NCBI GenBank assembly: GCA_039566865.1
Contig: CM076948.1
Location: 22,703,001-22,767,000 of the forward strand
Reading direction: 5' to 3'
Length of the DNA stretch: 64,000 nt
Origin: Aurelia coerulea
Lineage: Eukaryota > Cnidaria > Scyphozoa > Semaeostomeae > Ulmaridae
The notes below the pieces were generated by a model. The model ran no database searches, had not been told where the DNA came from, and was given only the letters and a program-made list of their open reading frames with translations. Positions 44,801 through 59,800 of this stretch are shown piece after piece. A program made the position numbers and the translations under genes. Position 1 is the first letter of the stretch. Each line of letters starts with the position of its first letter.

Positions 44801-47800
44801 AAATAAATGGCAGGCTAAGGTTCCTCTATAGAAAGCAAGATTTTCTTGACTTCTCTCTTCGTAGGTTACTAGCAAATGCTCTAATCCAGCCCCACTTTGA
44901 CTATGCATGCAGTGCTTGGTTTCCATTGATTAATAAAAGGCTAACCAAAAAAATTCAAACAGCTCAAAATAAATGTATCAGGTTTTGCTTAAGTATGAAT
45001 AACAGAGCACACATAGGAATCAAAGAATTTAAAAATATAAATTGGCTCCCTACTAAAGAGAGGTTTAAACAATGTACTGCTACAAACGTTTACAAATTTT
45101 TCGATAATTCAGCCCCATCCTATATGTCGGAGATGTTCTTACCAGCTGGCCAGAGTCGGATTACTCGAAGGTCTAAAAACAAATTAAATCAACCATTCCG
45201 AAAGAGCAACATAGGGCAAAGTGGTCTATCTTACCTAGGACCTAAGATCTGGAACAATCTACACTCTGACCTAAAGTCTGCTAAAAACGTTAACAGTTTC
45301 AAACATAAGATAAAGGACAATTTCTTTAAAGACCTCCAAAATCAAGAAAACAGTCCCTATATATATTATTAAATTTCTAAAAACTGCATAAATAACAAGC
45401 CCAACAGGCTGTTACACTTTCTTATGAACGTCTCTTTTTTTTCATGAAAACTTTTCTTTTCTATAATACCCCTGGAGGGACCATTATGGAAACAAGGTTG
45501 CACTGACCTTTTAATGCTATCCCTGTTATTTTAAACTAGGGGCGTTTTTATACCAGATTTGAGTTTTTATTACCATTTTATACATGTAAATAGCCTTTCT
45601 TTCCTTTATTACATTTTCAATTTTTACTTTGTATGGCAAAATTTTACATACATACATATAAAGTTGTTAAAAAGAGTGTTTTACTTGTTCAGCCTACTAA
45701 GAAAGATAGGCCCAACCTTACCTTAGCGCTACTTATAGGCCTGAATTAAGCAATATTGATAACAAACCTATGGTTTTCCTCATTTGTAGGCCTTCGGTGT
45801 AAAAGCCGACTGAATACACCTCTTCAATATAGAAGCCTCGTTTTGGAAATGTATCAACATTTCTTTCTATTGTTCATATGAAAATGTCAAGCCCAGATTC
45901 GGATTTAGCACCCAAACTTTAGTCTAGTTTCGTGATTTTGAACTGCTGGCGATTGTGATGTTGATTTTATGACGATATGAAGTTTAAAAACTTATAAGGT
46001 ATTTGACCGTGAAAAATCATTCAGGGTGAAACTTTACACCCTGAGTCATTTTCACGGTCAAATCCCTTACAGGTTTTCAAACTTTGCATCGCCATAAAAT
46101 CAAAATTACTACCGATAGCAACATAAAAACTTGCAGTTAGACTAAAGTTTGAGTGCTAAATCCGAATTCGGCCTCTGAAAGTTCGTATCAAAGAATTTTG
46201 AATATTTTCCAAAACGAGGCTGTATATTGAAGTGGTGTATTTATGAAGCTATGAATCATGATGCATGCATGTGGTATAGCTGAAGGAAATTGCTTATCCC
46301 TCGCTCTCAGCAGAGCTTGTTGGTTTAACAATCCTCAAATCTAAAAGCAAGATACTTCTTTACTTGGGCTTAGTTGTATCATATAGGTCTATCTACCAAA
46401 AAATGAAAAGAAAACGATGAGTAGCAAACCAAATGTAAGCCTGTGTAATGAATTCCTGGCATTTTTGAATTCCTGAATTCCTAATGAATGTGTAAAGAAA
46501 AATTCCTGGCATTTTAAAGATAAAAATGCATGGATGATGGGATGCATGGGAGTTATTCTGGCTAGTTTGCACTTTAGCGGACACACTTTTTACGTTTCTC
46601 CGTGGGTGAATTTTGTACTGATTTTGGATCGAAAGTGCATCAGTACTAAGATTAAAGTATACCAATTGAACCAGCGGGGGCTTGGGGGCGGCAGCCCCCA
46701 AAAATTTGGAGCGAAACGAATTTATTGATTGCCGGTTCCTGCTGCAGTTTTAGGCCATATTTAAGTCATGTTGACGTTCTTCAGTAATTGCGAATTTGTC
46801 GAATTACGTTCGAATCTTGCATTATCCAATCAGATGATAGAATTTACATCACTATTGTTTAGAAAGCCAATCAGCAGTTAGTTCTAACAATACAATTCAA
46901 TTCAACCTCTGTTTTCCTTGGAAACTGTGTCCGCCAAAGTGCATTTGTCCCGTTATTCTCTGCAATGAGACTGTGCGGTTGCCAGGTTAGTGTGGTGAAA
47001 GTTTGCGGAATGGATGTGTGGAGGTTCTCCCTTTCATTCAAATCGTATCGCATTGCTGTATTTGTGTCACTAAACAACAGACATATTTTTCCCTTTAGTT
47101 GTTTTATGAAAATTTTTGCTGTGGCTGAAACTTAAAGTGCATGGCAGAGAAATTAGTTACATACACACCAAACTATCCAGTTTGGGTGAATCCAGTTTCG
47201 ATGTGACTTGATTGGCTGTAAGTTATTAAGAATGATTGACATGCAGACTTTACTTTTTATTGCAGCAAGAACTTGATCAAGAATTAGATGCAATACTTGA
47301 AAACTGCTCAAATGTTACAACAAAAGTTGAATCCGTACATAATTTAGTGTAAGTTTAACCATACAGTACCTATTTTAAGTTTTATCTTCCACTAGCAATC
47401 ATTTTCATGTTAATTTGTATACCAGCTAGCAACAAGCAGTTTATGTTGCCAACACACCTCAGTAAAAAATACAACTTGTGCAATCAGTTTGCATTGAGTC
47501 TACTCCATTGTTCTGTTGGGGTTTGCAAGTTTGTGTGGAGCTTCGGAAGCTTCAAACAAACTGTTGCAAATTGGTTTGGTGTCAAATTCAAACTCTTTGT
47601 TTACAAACAATCTACAAACAACTAAATCTGAAACTTACTCAAAGCAAACTCACAACAAATTTTGTGCTTGCTAATTTGCTGAAAACTAAATCCAAACTAC
47701 CGGGTTTCAAGTGAAGTGAATTGTTGATATTAAGAGGAATGATGTTGATTTCAGAGCTCCCTTGATGATAAGTGTCACGTAAATTTTTGTAAAACGCATC

Positions 47801-50800
47801 TGTTGTGCAGTTTTTAATGTGTCTTGTCGTGTTTCAAATTTTGTCAAGTCCATTGTTGACTTATTCATTGTTCTTCAGGAATTTGTTTTGGCCAATAGGC
47901 TAAAGCTCTGGTTTGGAGGTAGAGGCAAATTTGTCCCTTGAAGATTAATATCGTACAATAATTCTGAACACACTAGTATCAACAAGCAAGGTTCAAGTTC
48001 AAGTTCATCTATGTTCAAGTTAGCTGTTGATGCATGTTTTAAAAGTTAGTTTGGGTTGATTCACGCTAAATTTTCATTGCTTGGATCGATCAAATCTGTA
48101 TACTTTTTTGGGACACCCGGTATATGCAAACCTTCATTTTACTATGAGGATTAGATTCTTTCCTTTTTCATTCACACAACAGTATAGAGCTTACAAACAA
48201 GGAAATTTCTACAACCAATAGTGAAGGTGAAGGTGAAGTTGCGTTTTTCAGTGCCAAGCTCTGGGATCGCAGAAATAGAGCAGACCTAATTGAGTCCGCG
48301 ACCCCTGTCATGATGCTCAAGTGATGGGGTCCTACCGGGTATCGAACCCACTCCGCCTGGCCGTTCTGGCTGCAAAGTCAGAGGATTACACCACTGCGCC
48401 ACAACACCTTCGAATTGGTCAAGCTTTGTATTATGTAAATAGAGGAAACACCCTGAAAGATTAATGGCTTCTCACATGAGCTACCTTTGAAAGGGGGCTG
48501 TCAAAAGCATGTGCTAGCATATATATTAAACAATTTAAGTAAACACCAGCCATCAGTGTTTTTATCCACTACAGCCTATCAGCCCATCACAGATCAAATG
48601 CAGGCTACTGAATTGTTGAATTTTTTAATTATCCTTCAGACCCAATCTTGAAGTACTTACTGAGAACGCAAAGCACCTTGAGAAAGTCATATGTGATACA
48701 AATGAATTAGCAGAGAAAGTCAGCAGCAAAGTCAGAATACTGGACTTGGCAAAGGCAATTACTTTGATTCTCTAAATATTTACTTTAGTCAAACAGTAAA
48801 ACATCTTCTTGCTCTCTGTAACATGTTGTGAAAAACAAAACACGTTTTGGTTGGTTTGGTTTAGAGCAACAGATGGATGGCTCATTTTGCAATATAAACA
48901 TTTTAGATAGTGGCATCATTTCAAATTTTGTCACAACATATTTTATGCCAAAATGTTTGCTGATGCATTCTTAAGAATTCCTCAATAACTCTTTGATGTT
49001 ATTGCTTACAAGGCTTGTAATTTTCAATGTTTTACTCTTTCAGGTAGTTGTGGTTTGCAAATTTACATTTGACTACACAAACAAAGCTTGAAAAAGTATG
49101 TACAGTACATACTGTATGGCTTCATTTTTTATATTGCACTATATGTGGCTCTTATATGGTTTAATGTTATAATGTTCTACTCATTTCTTTAGAGCAGAGT
49201 TCAAGACACAATAAAGAGAGTAGATGACATACTGGATTTAAAGGTAAACACAAGTCTCAAAGTGGTGACATTTCTGAATTTTCTGTTCTTCAAAGCCTGG
49301 TTCTCGCTTATATATCATAAGAGTCACAAAAGAATGTGGTACGAGAGTGACACCAAATTCAAGACTTTGCAGCTTGAGGTGTTCTCATTTGTTGTTAGAA
49401 CCATAAATAATGTATGAGGGATCTATCTGGCAGTAAAATCCTATAGATAAATGGATGTACTGTATGTGCTCAATAGTAGAGAGAAAAATCTGGTATCATC
49501 ATGACCGTAGTTGATGTTCTCAAAAATGTTGTAAAATGTTGATTGATAAAGATGCCTGTAGAGTTTTTCCCAATTATTACGATTTGTTTGTTTATTTTCA
49601 TATATTTAAGGAGGGTAGCCCATTCAGAAATGCTTGTTTTCAAGGGGCCCTCCACTATAACAATATTTACAAACATTGAGTGAGTCAATAAAAAGGCCCG
49701 GCATTTGAAAAATGCTGCTCCCTGAATATCAAAGCAATAATATTGAAAACTGTCTTCCCGATATATCAATTAAGTTCAGTGATTTATGTGGCTTTAATTG
49801 GCCAATGTTCCTTCCTGTCGATATGGGAGATTTTCTACAGAAAGCCCCTTTTGAAAATCTGCAGAAACGAATGAAAACAACAAGCAAAATTTCCCTTTGT
49901 TTTCCTTCCTAGCAATTATGACACTTTCATGCATTCATGTATTTTGTCCTCTTGGGAGAATGGAATCCCTCTATCTAATCTAATCATAAGCTGTTCAAGG
50001 AGTACCAAAAATGTATCTTAAGGGCAAAACAATCTTATCCAAATCATGAAATTGACCATGAGTAAATCTATCGCGCATCCTGATTCTCTCGTCCCAAATC
50101 TAACGTCCTGACCTATCACTCTGAAACTCGATTCTAACTACTCCTACAAAACTCATTAATCATCTAAGTGTCAATCAAACATGACATTCAGCGAAGCGTG
50201 CAGCAAAGCGTCTAATAACAACTACAAAACGTCACGATAAGGAGGATGCCTACTTACCCAATTCTTTTCACATGCCACATTTGGTTTTTATCTTTCATTT
50301 CTCCCTAAGTCATTGCTAAGAATCAGTGATGAATAGAGCCAAGTACCAATGCTTTGAACTGTCATAACTAAAGAGATGAGAACAAGTACTCTCCAATTGC
50401 TAAGAATCAACGATGAATAGAGCTAAGTACTTAGTGCTTTGAATTGTTGTAACTAAAGAGATGAGAACAAGTACTCTCCAATTGCTAAGAATCAACGATG
50501 AATAGAGCTAAGTACTTAGTGCTTTGAACTGTCATAACTAAAGAGATGAGAACAAGTACTCTCCAATGCCAATAAACATCCCCCTGTACCATTGAATTTC
50601 AAAACGTTTTCCCGCCCCCAAGCTTTATTAGGACCCCATTATCGATATATTTCATTGGAAATGTGAGCAAACATTTTTCTTCAATTTGGAAAAATTGATT
50701 AAAATGTGCCAGAAATGATACTCTCACTTTATACACTTTTATAATTTATACACTTTACTCCCGAAAACTGAAATCCTCCACTTAATCAGTTTCAAATTTC

Positions 50801-53800
50801 CCCTCCCCTCTAGTTAGGAATACCACCCTCTCTATTTTGCACTTGAGAGTAGGTGATGATGATTTTCAATCTTTTCAACTTTGCACCAAGAAACTCAGCA
50901 ATCGAATGCTCAAACACAATCAATGGACTGTTTTTATCATTTTTAGTCATGTGTAGAAGGGGTTGAAACTGCTGTCAAAAAAGAAGAATTTGAACAGGTA
51001 TGTTATACATTTTTTTTTCTATATTCAAATATTAAATCTTACAATAAATTTTACATTCTACTATACCTAATTCTGATTACTATACGACACTACAGGAACG
51101 ATACCATGGGGAGCGAAAGACAATGACTACCCCATGGCCAATATCTTAAAACACGAAACAGTAAACTGTATACAGTCACACCACGAACATTTATAAATTA
51201 AAAGATACTATACTATATTCTGTTTCACACCAGATGCCAGGCACTCAACCCACCCCAACCAACAACAAACGAGCCGCGCCTGCAGCACCAACATACCCAT
51301 CGCAACCGCGATGAATTTATTGATGCCACGAGCGCAACTCACCCGCCACCGGCCAAGGCAAGCAAAATTCCCGACCTCCGATGCGAAACAGAATTTACAT
51401 GGAAAAGAAACACTAACGATAAGGAACTTAAAATTACGCCCCCCTTGCAGGTAGCAGCAGCTAATCATTAGTAGCAGTCATTTTATTCAAAGCGTTGTGT
51501 TGCATTTATGTATTTTAAAGTTGCCTTAAGAATCTCTGTATTAGAATCAACAAAAAACCTTTCATTACCATACAGCATCATTTCAAGTAATAGCCCGTTT
51601 GAAAGATTTGACAAACCGTATGGTGGCAACATTGCGTTTACATTATCGAGAAGATCTCTGCTGTATGCATCGTAAGCATGGCAGTGCAGCAAAACATTTG
51701 TTATACATTTGAAATCTCTTCACTTCTTTTGTTACTTCACACGTTAGTTCACGCGTTACTTATATCTGACTTTGTTTCAAAAGTCACGTTAAAAAGGTTT
51801 ATGATATTGCAACATTCCTTGTTTAGAATCTCTAGCACAAATTTTATTTGAATTTGCATCTCTAGAAATTATTGATCTTTTCTTGGCTCTACCATTTTCA
51901 TAGGCAGCCACAAGAAATCTTTTTTCTCCTCTTGCTTTTGTCATGAACATCCCTCTCTGACAGAATTGACAGCAAGCTGTCACAGAATGATCACAAAAAA
52001 GGGCTTGTATCTCATTTAATGGGAAGATAAAATTAATGAGACATCTGTGCCTGACAAAGGAAGTATTGGATGCATTGTAGTTTAGAACACTATCCCAAGT
52101 GTTACCTATGGCATCGCAGTATGGGGGTCTTCCTCTGCACCATTGTTCAATGACTTTGAAAAAATACACATCAATGCGGTAAGATTAATCCGTAAAGTTC
52201 CAAAGGACATTTGCAATGGGGGAGTGTTAAATTTTGTTGGCTGGAACCTGGAACTCATTGAAGTACATGCACAAAAAAGGATTCTTACTGTAACTCATAG
52301 TGATTACTATAATGATAGTATTGATGAAATTGATGGTGTGGTAGTTAACATTAAGTATTCATTTAGGAACTGTTTCAAAATAAAACTAAATCGACCGAGA
52401 ACTGAAATTGGAAGAAGGGCATTCAAACATCGAGCTGCATTAGCTCAGAATGCAATTCCGGACAATATTAAGTCACATAGAAACGCATCAGTTCAGTATT
52501 TAAGAAAGAACTGAAATCAGTAGCTGGACTTTCAGAAAATATTTCATATGAAAAAGAAAGCAGTATCATAGATAGTAAGGACTATAACTATGTATATTAT
52601 TAGATTCTCTTTCAGGCAATTTTAACAATTTTCACAATTTAGGTGGTTTTAACAATTTATAAGATTTGATAAGATGATATGATTGTAATAGGCTTTACTT
52701 TAATTTCCTAAATATTTTCCGTTTTTGAAAACAGGTCTACATCAGCATTTCTGCCCAACTTTAAAACCTGCTTAAACAAATAAACAGTATGTACCATGTC
52801 TCTCTAACACCAACCACTCTCGTGTCTTCTTCTACCCGATCTTTCTATCGTTTTTGGGGTCTACATCTCTTCTATCTTCTATTCGTTGCTTTCGATCTTT
52901 ACAAACTTTGTCATCAAGCCAATCCATATGTTAACTTCTTCCCCAAAGTCTATGTTAACAGTTAAAGAAAGATACCATAAGAGTCAGATGCAAAAATTAA
53001 AGTCTTTTAGCACAACACTGAGGCCTTTCAATCAATTCAATTCAATTCAAACTTTGTTCATAAGAAATACATAATACATAATACAATGTACTGTAAAACT
53101 TATACGATTCAGAAAAAGCCAAGCTTATCTAGTCTGAGCCGCTTTTAGAACAAAACAAGCGAAATATATACAAAACGTAACGAGAAGAATAGTAGTAGCA
53201 AACTGGTAAAAATATAATGGTTAATATTATGAAAGGTTACAGGTTAAGTCATTTTGTATTTTATTTAATTTGTTGTTTTTTGTTTCTTTGTATCTTATAT
53301 TATCATCAGAGTGTGCCTTCAGATCTTTAGGTACTCAAAATAATTCACTTTAAAGATCATAATTATCCTACAAATGATCTAATAAAGAGCTTAACATATT
53401 TACGATCTTTACCGCATAAGAATCTTCAAAGTAATGCCTCAAGTGCACTCCAGCAAAGATAGATTACCAGAAGTATTTCAAAATTACTTCAAAACCGACG
53501 AGAACTCTCATAAATACGAGACCAGACAAAAATCAGATTATAAAATAGTGAAATCTAATAAAAAGTGGAATAAAAAGTGGCGTGACTACACTGTACAAAA
53601 CATTGGTGCTCGCATGTGGAATAACCTTCCTCCTTCCTTATAGTCATACCTTTGGGATTTTTTCAGTACTAAGCAAGTGGAATACAACCTTAGGATCAAA
53701 AATTTGGTAAAATTGCCTCAAATAAAAACACACACTTTTGGACTACACTCTGTAACCTTCAGAGGCAGCATCCTTTGGAATGCACTAAGTGACGATATTA

Positions 53801-56800
53801 AAACATGTGAAAAAGTGGCAGCTTTCAAAAGGAAAATAAAAACATGGAAGGGGGCAAACTGCAGCTGTAAACTATGTTGTAAATAGGATATTGTATTATA
53901 CTTTATATTATGTAATTATTTTAGTTGTAGTTGGTTTAAATTAGTTGATGTATATATTATGCTGACAACTATTGTAAATAACCAACTTTAAAGAATGATA
54001 AAAAAAAAAAACACTTCAGTAAAAAACTCAAATAAAATATCATCTCCACGTACCAAAATCAACCATAGAAAATTTACATGATCAAGACTTACAAACCTAT
54101 AAAATTTCTTACTAACAAAAATACATCTTACTGTTGAATTACTAGCTTTGTACTATGACGTAATGTTTTTGTTTTTCGTATATTCCTTTGAACTTTAATT
54201 TACGGCCCAGGCTAGATAAGCTCTGCTTCTCTTGGGTAGTGTAGAATACATATATCTTTATCTTACATTGTATTAGGATGTTGTATTGTGCGAATAAGAT
54301 TGATTTGAATAGGTACAAAGTTTTACCAATGTTACCAGTAAAAAAACAACGAATGAATGCTCGAGAAGAAATTTTTTGATTGAATTGTTATTTGATTTTT
54401 CAGGCTGCAGCATTCATCCACCGTTATCTGAACCTTGATGAGAGGGCACTGAGAGAAATTCTTCCTGATAATTCTGAAGGTATGCACTGTATGCCTTGTT
54501 TATGAAATACAGTAAAATCTGGTGTATAAGAACTTAGTGGATTAAGAACCTGCAGGCTGAAATTTTGCAATTGATCTCCAGTGTATAAAAACCCATTCAG
54601 CTTGAAATTTGAAGTCTTATTCACAACAGAAGTATCGAAATTCCTATATTATCCAATGAGAAGCTTTTTGAAAATTTAGTGTGGATGAATTGCCATATTA
54701 CAATTATATATGCCTTGCATCAAACGTGAAACAGACATATCAACAAACGAGAAAGAAAAAGGAGTTAGTTACTTTGTGGCACAACAAGATTTTTTATTTG
54801 CAAGATTTTGAGTTGATTTATTGATTTACATGGGCCCATGCTAAAAACTTACAATAATTGATGATTTACAATAAATAGGAGATAAGCCATATAAGACCAA
54901 ACCAAGTCACAAATCATCATAAAATAGACAAAAAGAAAAGTAGAGAATTTTCGGTGTTCATTTTTGCACCTCCTTTTTGAATGCTATCAGGGAAGAAGAA
55001 TGTCTAACTTCAATGCCAAGCATTTCTGCCCCACTGTCGATTTGATAAGCGCAACTTGAGGCTGACACCCGCGTTTTTAAGAGAACGAAAGATGATTCGT
55101 GATCTTTACTGATTTAACTTTCCATCTTTACTGAATAGCTGAAAATATGCTGTCAATTTCTTTCTCAGGGACTGATTTAAAACACTCTTTCAACTTTCTA
55201 CATGATGCTCAGGGAAGACTGCAAGAAATCGTCAGATTAAAATTTGATACAGCTGTTTCTAATGGAAATGGACCTGCAGTTGAAAGGTGAGAACATGCGA
55301 GACTCGTCTTTTCTTTTTTCGAAAGGAGCAACTTTCAACTTACTGTAAATGCTCTGTTTAGCCCCCCTTTTTAGGATCCCTTCCTTATAACTGCTTTCTT
55401 TTAAGAAGACAATTTAGAAAAATCCCCTCTCTCTATTAAGCCCCTTTCCCCACTTTTATCAAATACCAGAAGTTACCAAAGATTTTACGTGCATTTAGGT
55501 AAAAAAATTTAACTAATAATTTCGATTGGGTTTGGGATGAGAATTGTGTCGAATTTGTGTATTGGACTCGTATAATTGTGTGTTGATTCCATGGGATAAA
55601 AGAACTGAAAAGCTATCATATATATCTTTGTCATTTTACTTTGTAGATGAGCCCCTCTCCCTTTTAAACCCCCCTCTTGAGTCTCCCACACTAAGTAAGC
55701 TCCCCTGGGGCTTAATACAGCTTTTTCGGTAACCGGAAATCAGGCTCTATACGGCGAGGAAAGTAGAGAAAATAATTAGCCAGAGGACGCACCATTCAAA
55801 CACTGTTGCAACAATACCTAATTTAATAAAACGCTTTGATTGAAAAATGTGCACTGTTATTGTATACAGAAACTAGAAATTATTCCAGCTGCTTCTTTGG
55901 TATTGTCAACGTTGTTTGCTTTGAAGATGCCACTCTGAAAACTAACAAAGACCATAGAATTACGTCAAACCAATTAAATTTGGTTTCTTGATTCCTGAGA
56001 ACCCGTGGACAAGAAAAGTGGATCGGTTGCGCAGACTCTACCTCTCTCTCTCGTTTCTGTCCTGTCCAAGAGTCTGCACGCAGGCTAGACGTATTACATG
56101 AGTCCTTGTTTTCGCTCCATTTCCCCAACAACGATACCCTCCACAATACCTACAACAGTAAATAATATGATAATTCAATTCAATGGAGCAAAACTTAGAC
56201 AAATATCATTAGTCTACACGCAGGTTAACATCGTGTGAACGTAGTCTTACATGCACATTTTTTGTAAAGCATTTCTATAGGCCTCTTACCTCCTCCTATT
56301 ACCTCTTCCCATCGTTTTATTTAGTTTCCATTGAAGAAGAAAAGTTTGTTGATCATAGACGAAGTTAATTCTTTGTTCAGAGTTGAATTGATTTCGTTTA
56401 GTATCTGATATTTTGTCTTAATTTTGTTGCAGATTTTTCAAATTATTCCCACTGGTTGGTATTGATGAAGAAGGTCTGGTTAAATTTTCAAAATATCTGA
56501 GGACTCAGGTTTGTGGCAATATTTACAAATTTCCTACTCTAAATTTTCAGGTTTGGAGTTTTCGATATTTCGATAAGACCGATTGGCAGCTATGAGCACT
56601 ACTTGACATATTAAAGAGCCTATAAAGTTATTTTCTTTCGATTTTAGAGGATATTTTTCGAGAAGTTATCAAAAATGGTTCCAAACTTTAATGTATTTTG
56701 TAAAAAATAGTTACGACCTATATAAGGAATGTTAAAGGGGCTCCGTCGCCAAACTGTAAACAAATCTGTAAACACCGCACGTGTCCATTGTTCTTCATTC

Positions 56801-59800
56801 TTTCTACTTCTACTTCTACAATTTTGATCAACTACTTCAATACTGAAGGCTCTGTTGATGTAAAGAAAACAAATGAATAACTGAATAAATAGAAGAAAAG
56901 AAAATAAGATGAAAAATAAAGGCAAATTTATTTGCTCGAAATATGATTGAATAAGTTTGGTAACAGAGCAGCAATACCGTAGCCGAAGACAGTATATTTT
57001 GCAATGGTGATATTTAACCCTATGGATGTTTTGCAATGCTGATAGTTTGCCCTATGGATCTTAAACAACACAGCGGCACACAGTAAGACTGCACTGCAAC
57101 CGTACCTATTTATCTGTTAATGGTTTCTTTACGATTTTTAGACTTTTTTCTTTAAATTTTTCTTTTTTATTTACTTATACTAAATGGAATTTTTAAAAGA
57201 TTTGATTGTTTTTGAGTCTATCACTGATTGTGGTAACAGATTCAACGCTTTAATTGTGCGGGGAAAGTGCAAAAAGTCATCATAATCTGGTCCAGGTCCT
57301 GGGACTTGATATGCTTGGTCATGGCTATGTCTTGACTTCCTGGGAGATGGTTACATGTATTTATCTTTATCGACTGCTACCATTCCATGATGGATCTTTT
57401 CTGCAGTTTGTTCGATGGCTTCACCCAAGCCATCAAAAAGTGACCATGTAAAATCCAATTATATTGGAGCAATCATAAAAGATATGAGCGTTTGGTTTGT
57501 TCCTCTGTGAAGTACAAGGATTTTTCTTCAAAATGACGTTTTCATTTTGATAAAAAAATGAAAACCTTTGTGATTTTACCATTAAAAAACCTGCAAAATC
57601 ATCGTTTCGAACGTAATGTGGAGACGGAGCCCCTTTAAGTAAACTGTTTTTTTTTCAATGTCCTTGCAAAATTGAGTGCAACATTGAGACAATTTGGAAT
57701 CAATTCAAATTTGCATATTCTTACCAGAATTATTTGTCATTTCGTTTCGCTTTTGCAGATAGAGAGTATGGCAGATGTAAATCTCGACACAGCAATAAAA
57801 ATCAATCCTCAGGGTGAGTTTCCAAAATAGATATTACCTTGCCAATGGACTTGGTCAACATTTTAGACAAGAGTGAGATAATTCAAATACATTCAAACAA
57901 CTACCGTAAAAGCTCTATTAAGCCCCCGGGGGCTTATTTAATTTTGGAGACTTCAAAAGGGGGGTTCCAAAGAGGGGGGCTTACAAGAGAAGGGGCTTAT
58001 TCACAAAGTCAAATGGCAAGAATACACATGATAGCTTTTTAGTTCGTTTACACCATATTTTGCACATTCAACATACAACTTTACAAGTCAAATACATAAA
58101 TTCGACACAGTTTTATCTCAAACCACATCAAAATTAACATGCAAACTTTGTGGGGGGGGGGGCGTAATAGAACGAGGGCTTATTTAAGATTTTGGCTCTG
58201 AGAGGAGGGTATTATTAGAGAGGGGAGCTTAATAGAGCTTTTACGGTATTGTACACTGCCTTCGTCTACAGCGTAATTAATTGCTTACGTTTCTTGCATG
58301 ATTTTTGCTCTACAAATACAGTCTACTGCTCGATGCTCTGAAAATTCTGCCATGTTTGATTGTAGTGCTGGAAAAAATTCTGGCTTCCTGCGAAGCTGTG
58401 TTTGTGTTTAAAAATCTTCTTCTGATGTCGCTGACATTTATGTGGCAGTCATTGTTTTTCCCCTTTCATCTGATTCGAATTTCTTCCATCATTTCTATTA
58501 CAAACACCTTTCTCTATCCTTCCTTTACTTGGCTGTCCGCTGTAGTAGTGGCGTAAGCTTTTTCTTTGAATTGAATGGCTTTAAAGGAACTTATGGTACT
58601 TTGCTGCAAATCTGCGTTGGAAATTTTGATATCTTGATTTTTTCAATATCGTGGCAATTCAATTATTTTTGAAAAAATTCATGGAAAATCTTGAAAAAAT
58701 TTAAATCATCGTAAATCTTAAACCAATATAAGAAAAATGACATAACCTTTAAGAAAACCATAGTTTATGAAGGTCTACAATATGGTGGCAAGCAGAAATC
58801 TGTAGCTTTTCTGGTTTAGGATTTAGAAATTTACTGACGTTATTGCCTCAAATTTTGATAAATGCCACCATTTTGAAACTAATCAAGATATCAATAAATT
58901 TCCACTGCAGATTTACAGCTAAAAACCCTTAGTTCCTTCCAAGCCATTTATTTCAAAGAAAATTGTAACAGAATTCTAGACCGACCTGTTTAAAGATTTG
59001 AGCCATACGTTGTATAGTAGGCCTGAATTGGCTTTAAATAGTTACAAGTCTGTCTAGCCTCTGTGATAATAAACTGCAATATACTGTAATAAAGTAATTA
59101 AAATCAAGCTCTTTTAAAGCTGTTTGTAAGTTGAAACTATCGCAATTTTGAATATCTTTGTGTTGTTACTTGCCGTGTTAATGCTCGATGTGTAGCGTTG
59201 TTAAATTTTGACGATACCTACAAATGCGAAGTTGCAAAATTCCTGTTTGATATCAAACTTGATTCTCTTCCATGGGAAACTTTGTAATTCCTCGTAGCAC
59301 AAAGATCAATACTTTGTACTGGTGTCAAAATCTGGAATGAAATGAAATCCCACCTGACATACGAAATGTAAAATCAAAGAAAATTTTCTACAAAAACTAA
59401 AGAAACACATTAGCAATAACTACGGTTAAAACTCTGACAACCCAAACTACCCCCATCTCATTGACAGTCCATCCTGTCGGTATTTGAATTTTTATTTCAT
59501 TTATTTTTTCTTAATCCTCTCATTGGAATTAAAGTAGATTGATAAATAATTTTTGTCCTAGGTTTTTTATATAACCTGTAGCAATTCATTACTTTCATAG
59601 TATATTCAATAACTGCTGTTCTTAAAATTGTAATTCACCAGAGGGGCATATGGCTCGAGAGCTCATTTGAGTTCTTTTCATATGTCCTTCAGCAATATTT
59701 TGTTGTTAAATGTATACATATATATGTCACTATTTGTTTTGTCAAATTTAGCTTTCTATTATACCCTGCACTAGTTGAAATGTATTAGTTTTAAATTTGT

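Larger units (their letters stand above)
41855..45680 (+). mobile_element. 5'-truncated LINE in COG4 intron 1
   Basis: Begins 15 bases after the exon 1 donor, within the endonuclease domain (frame reads [16 protein letters not shown] and [12 protein letters not shown]). It is interrupted at 42087 by another transposon and resumes at 43162 in the same frame. The coding part ends at 45372; the rest is 3' UTR with no clear poly-A. The protein type (CR1/L2/Jockey superfamily) is abundant in cnidarians. Confidence 0.88.

Noticed and set aside
48228..48412. Possible tRNA gene
   Set aside because: Box A and box B are present but no complete cloverleaf, and related copies occur in three other places, so it is a SINE.
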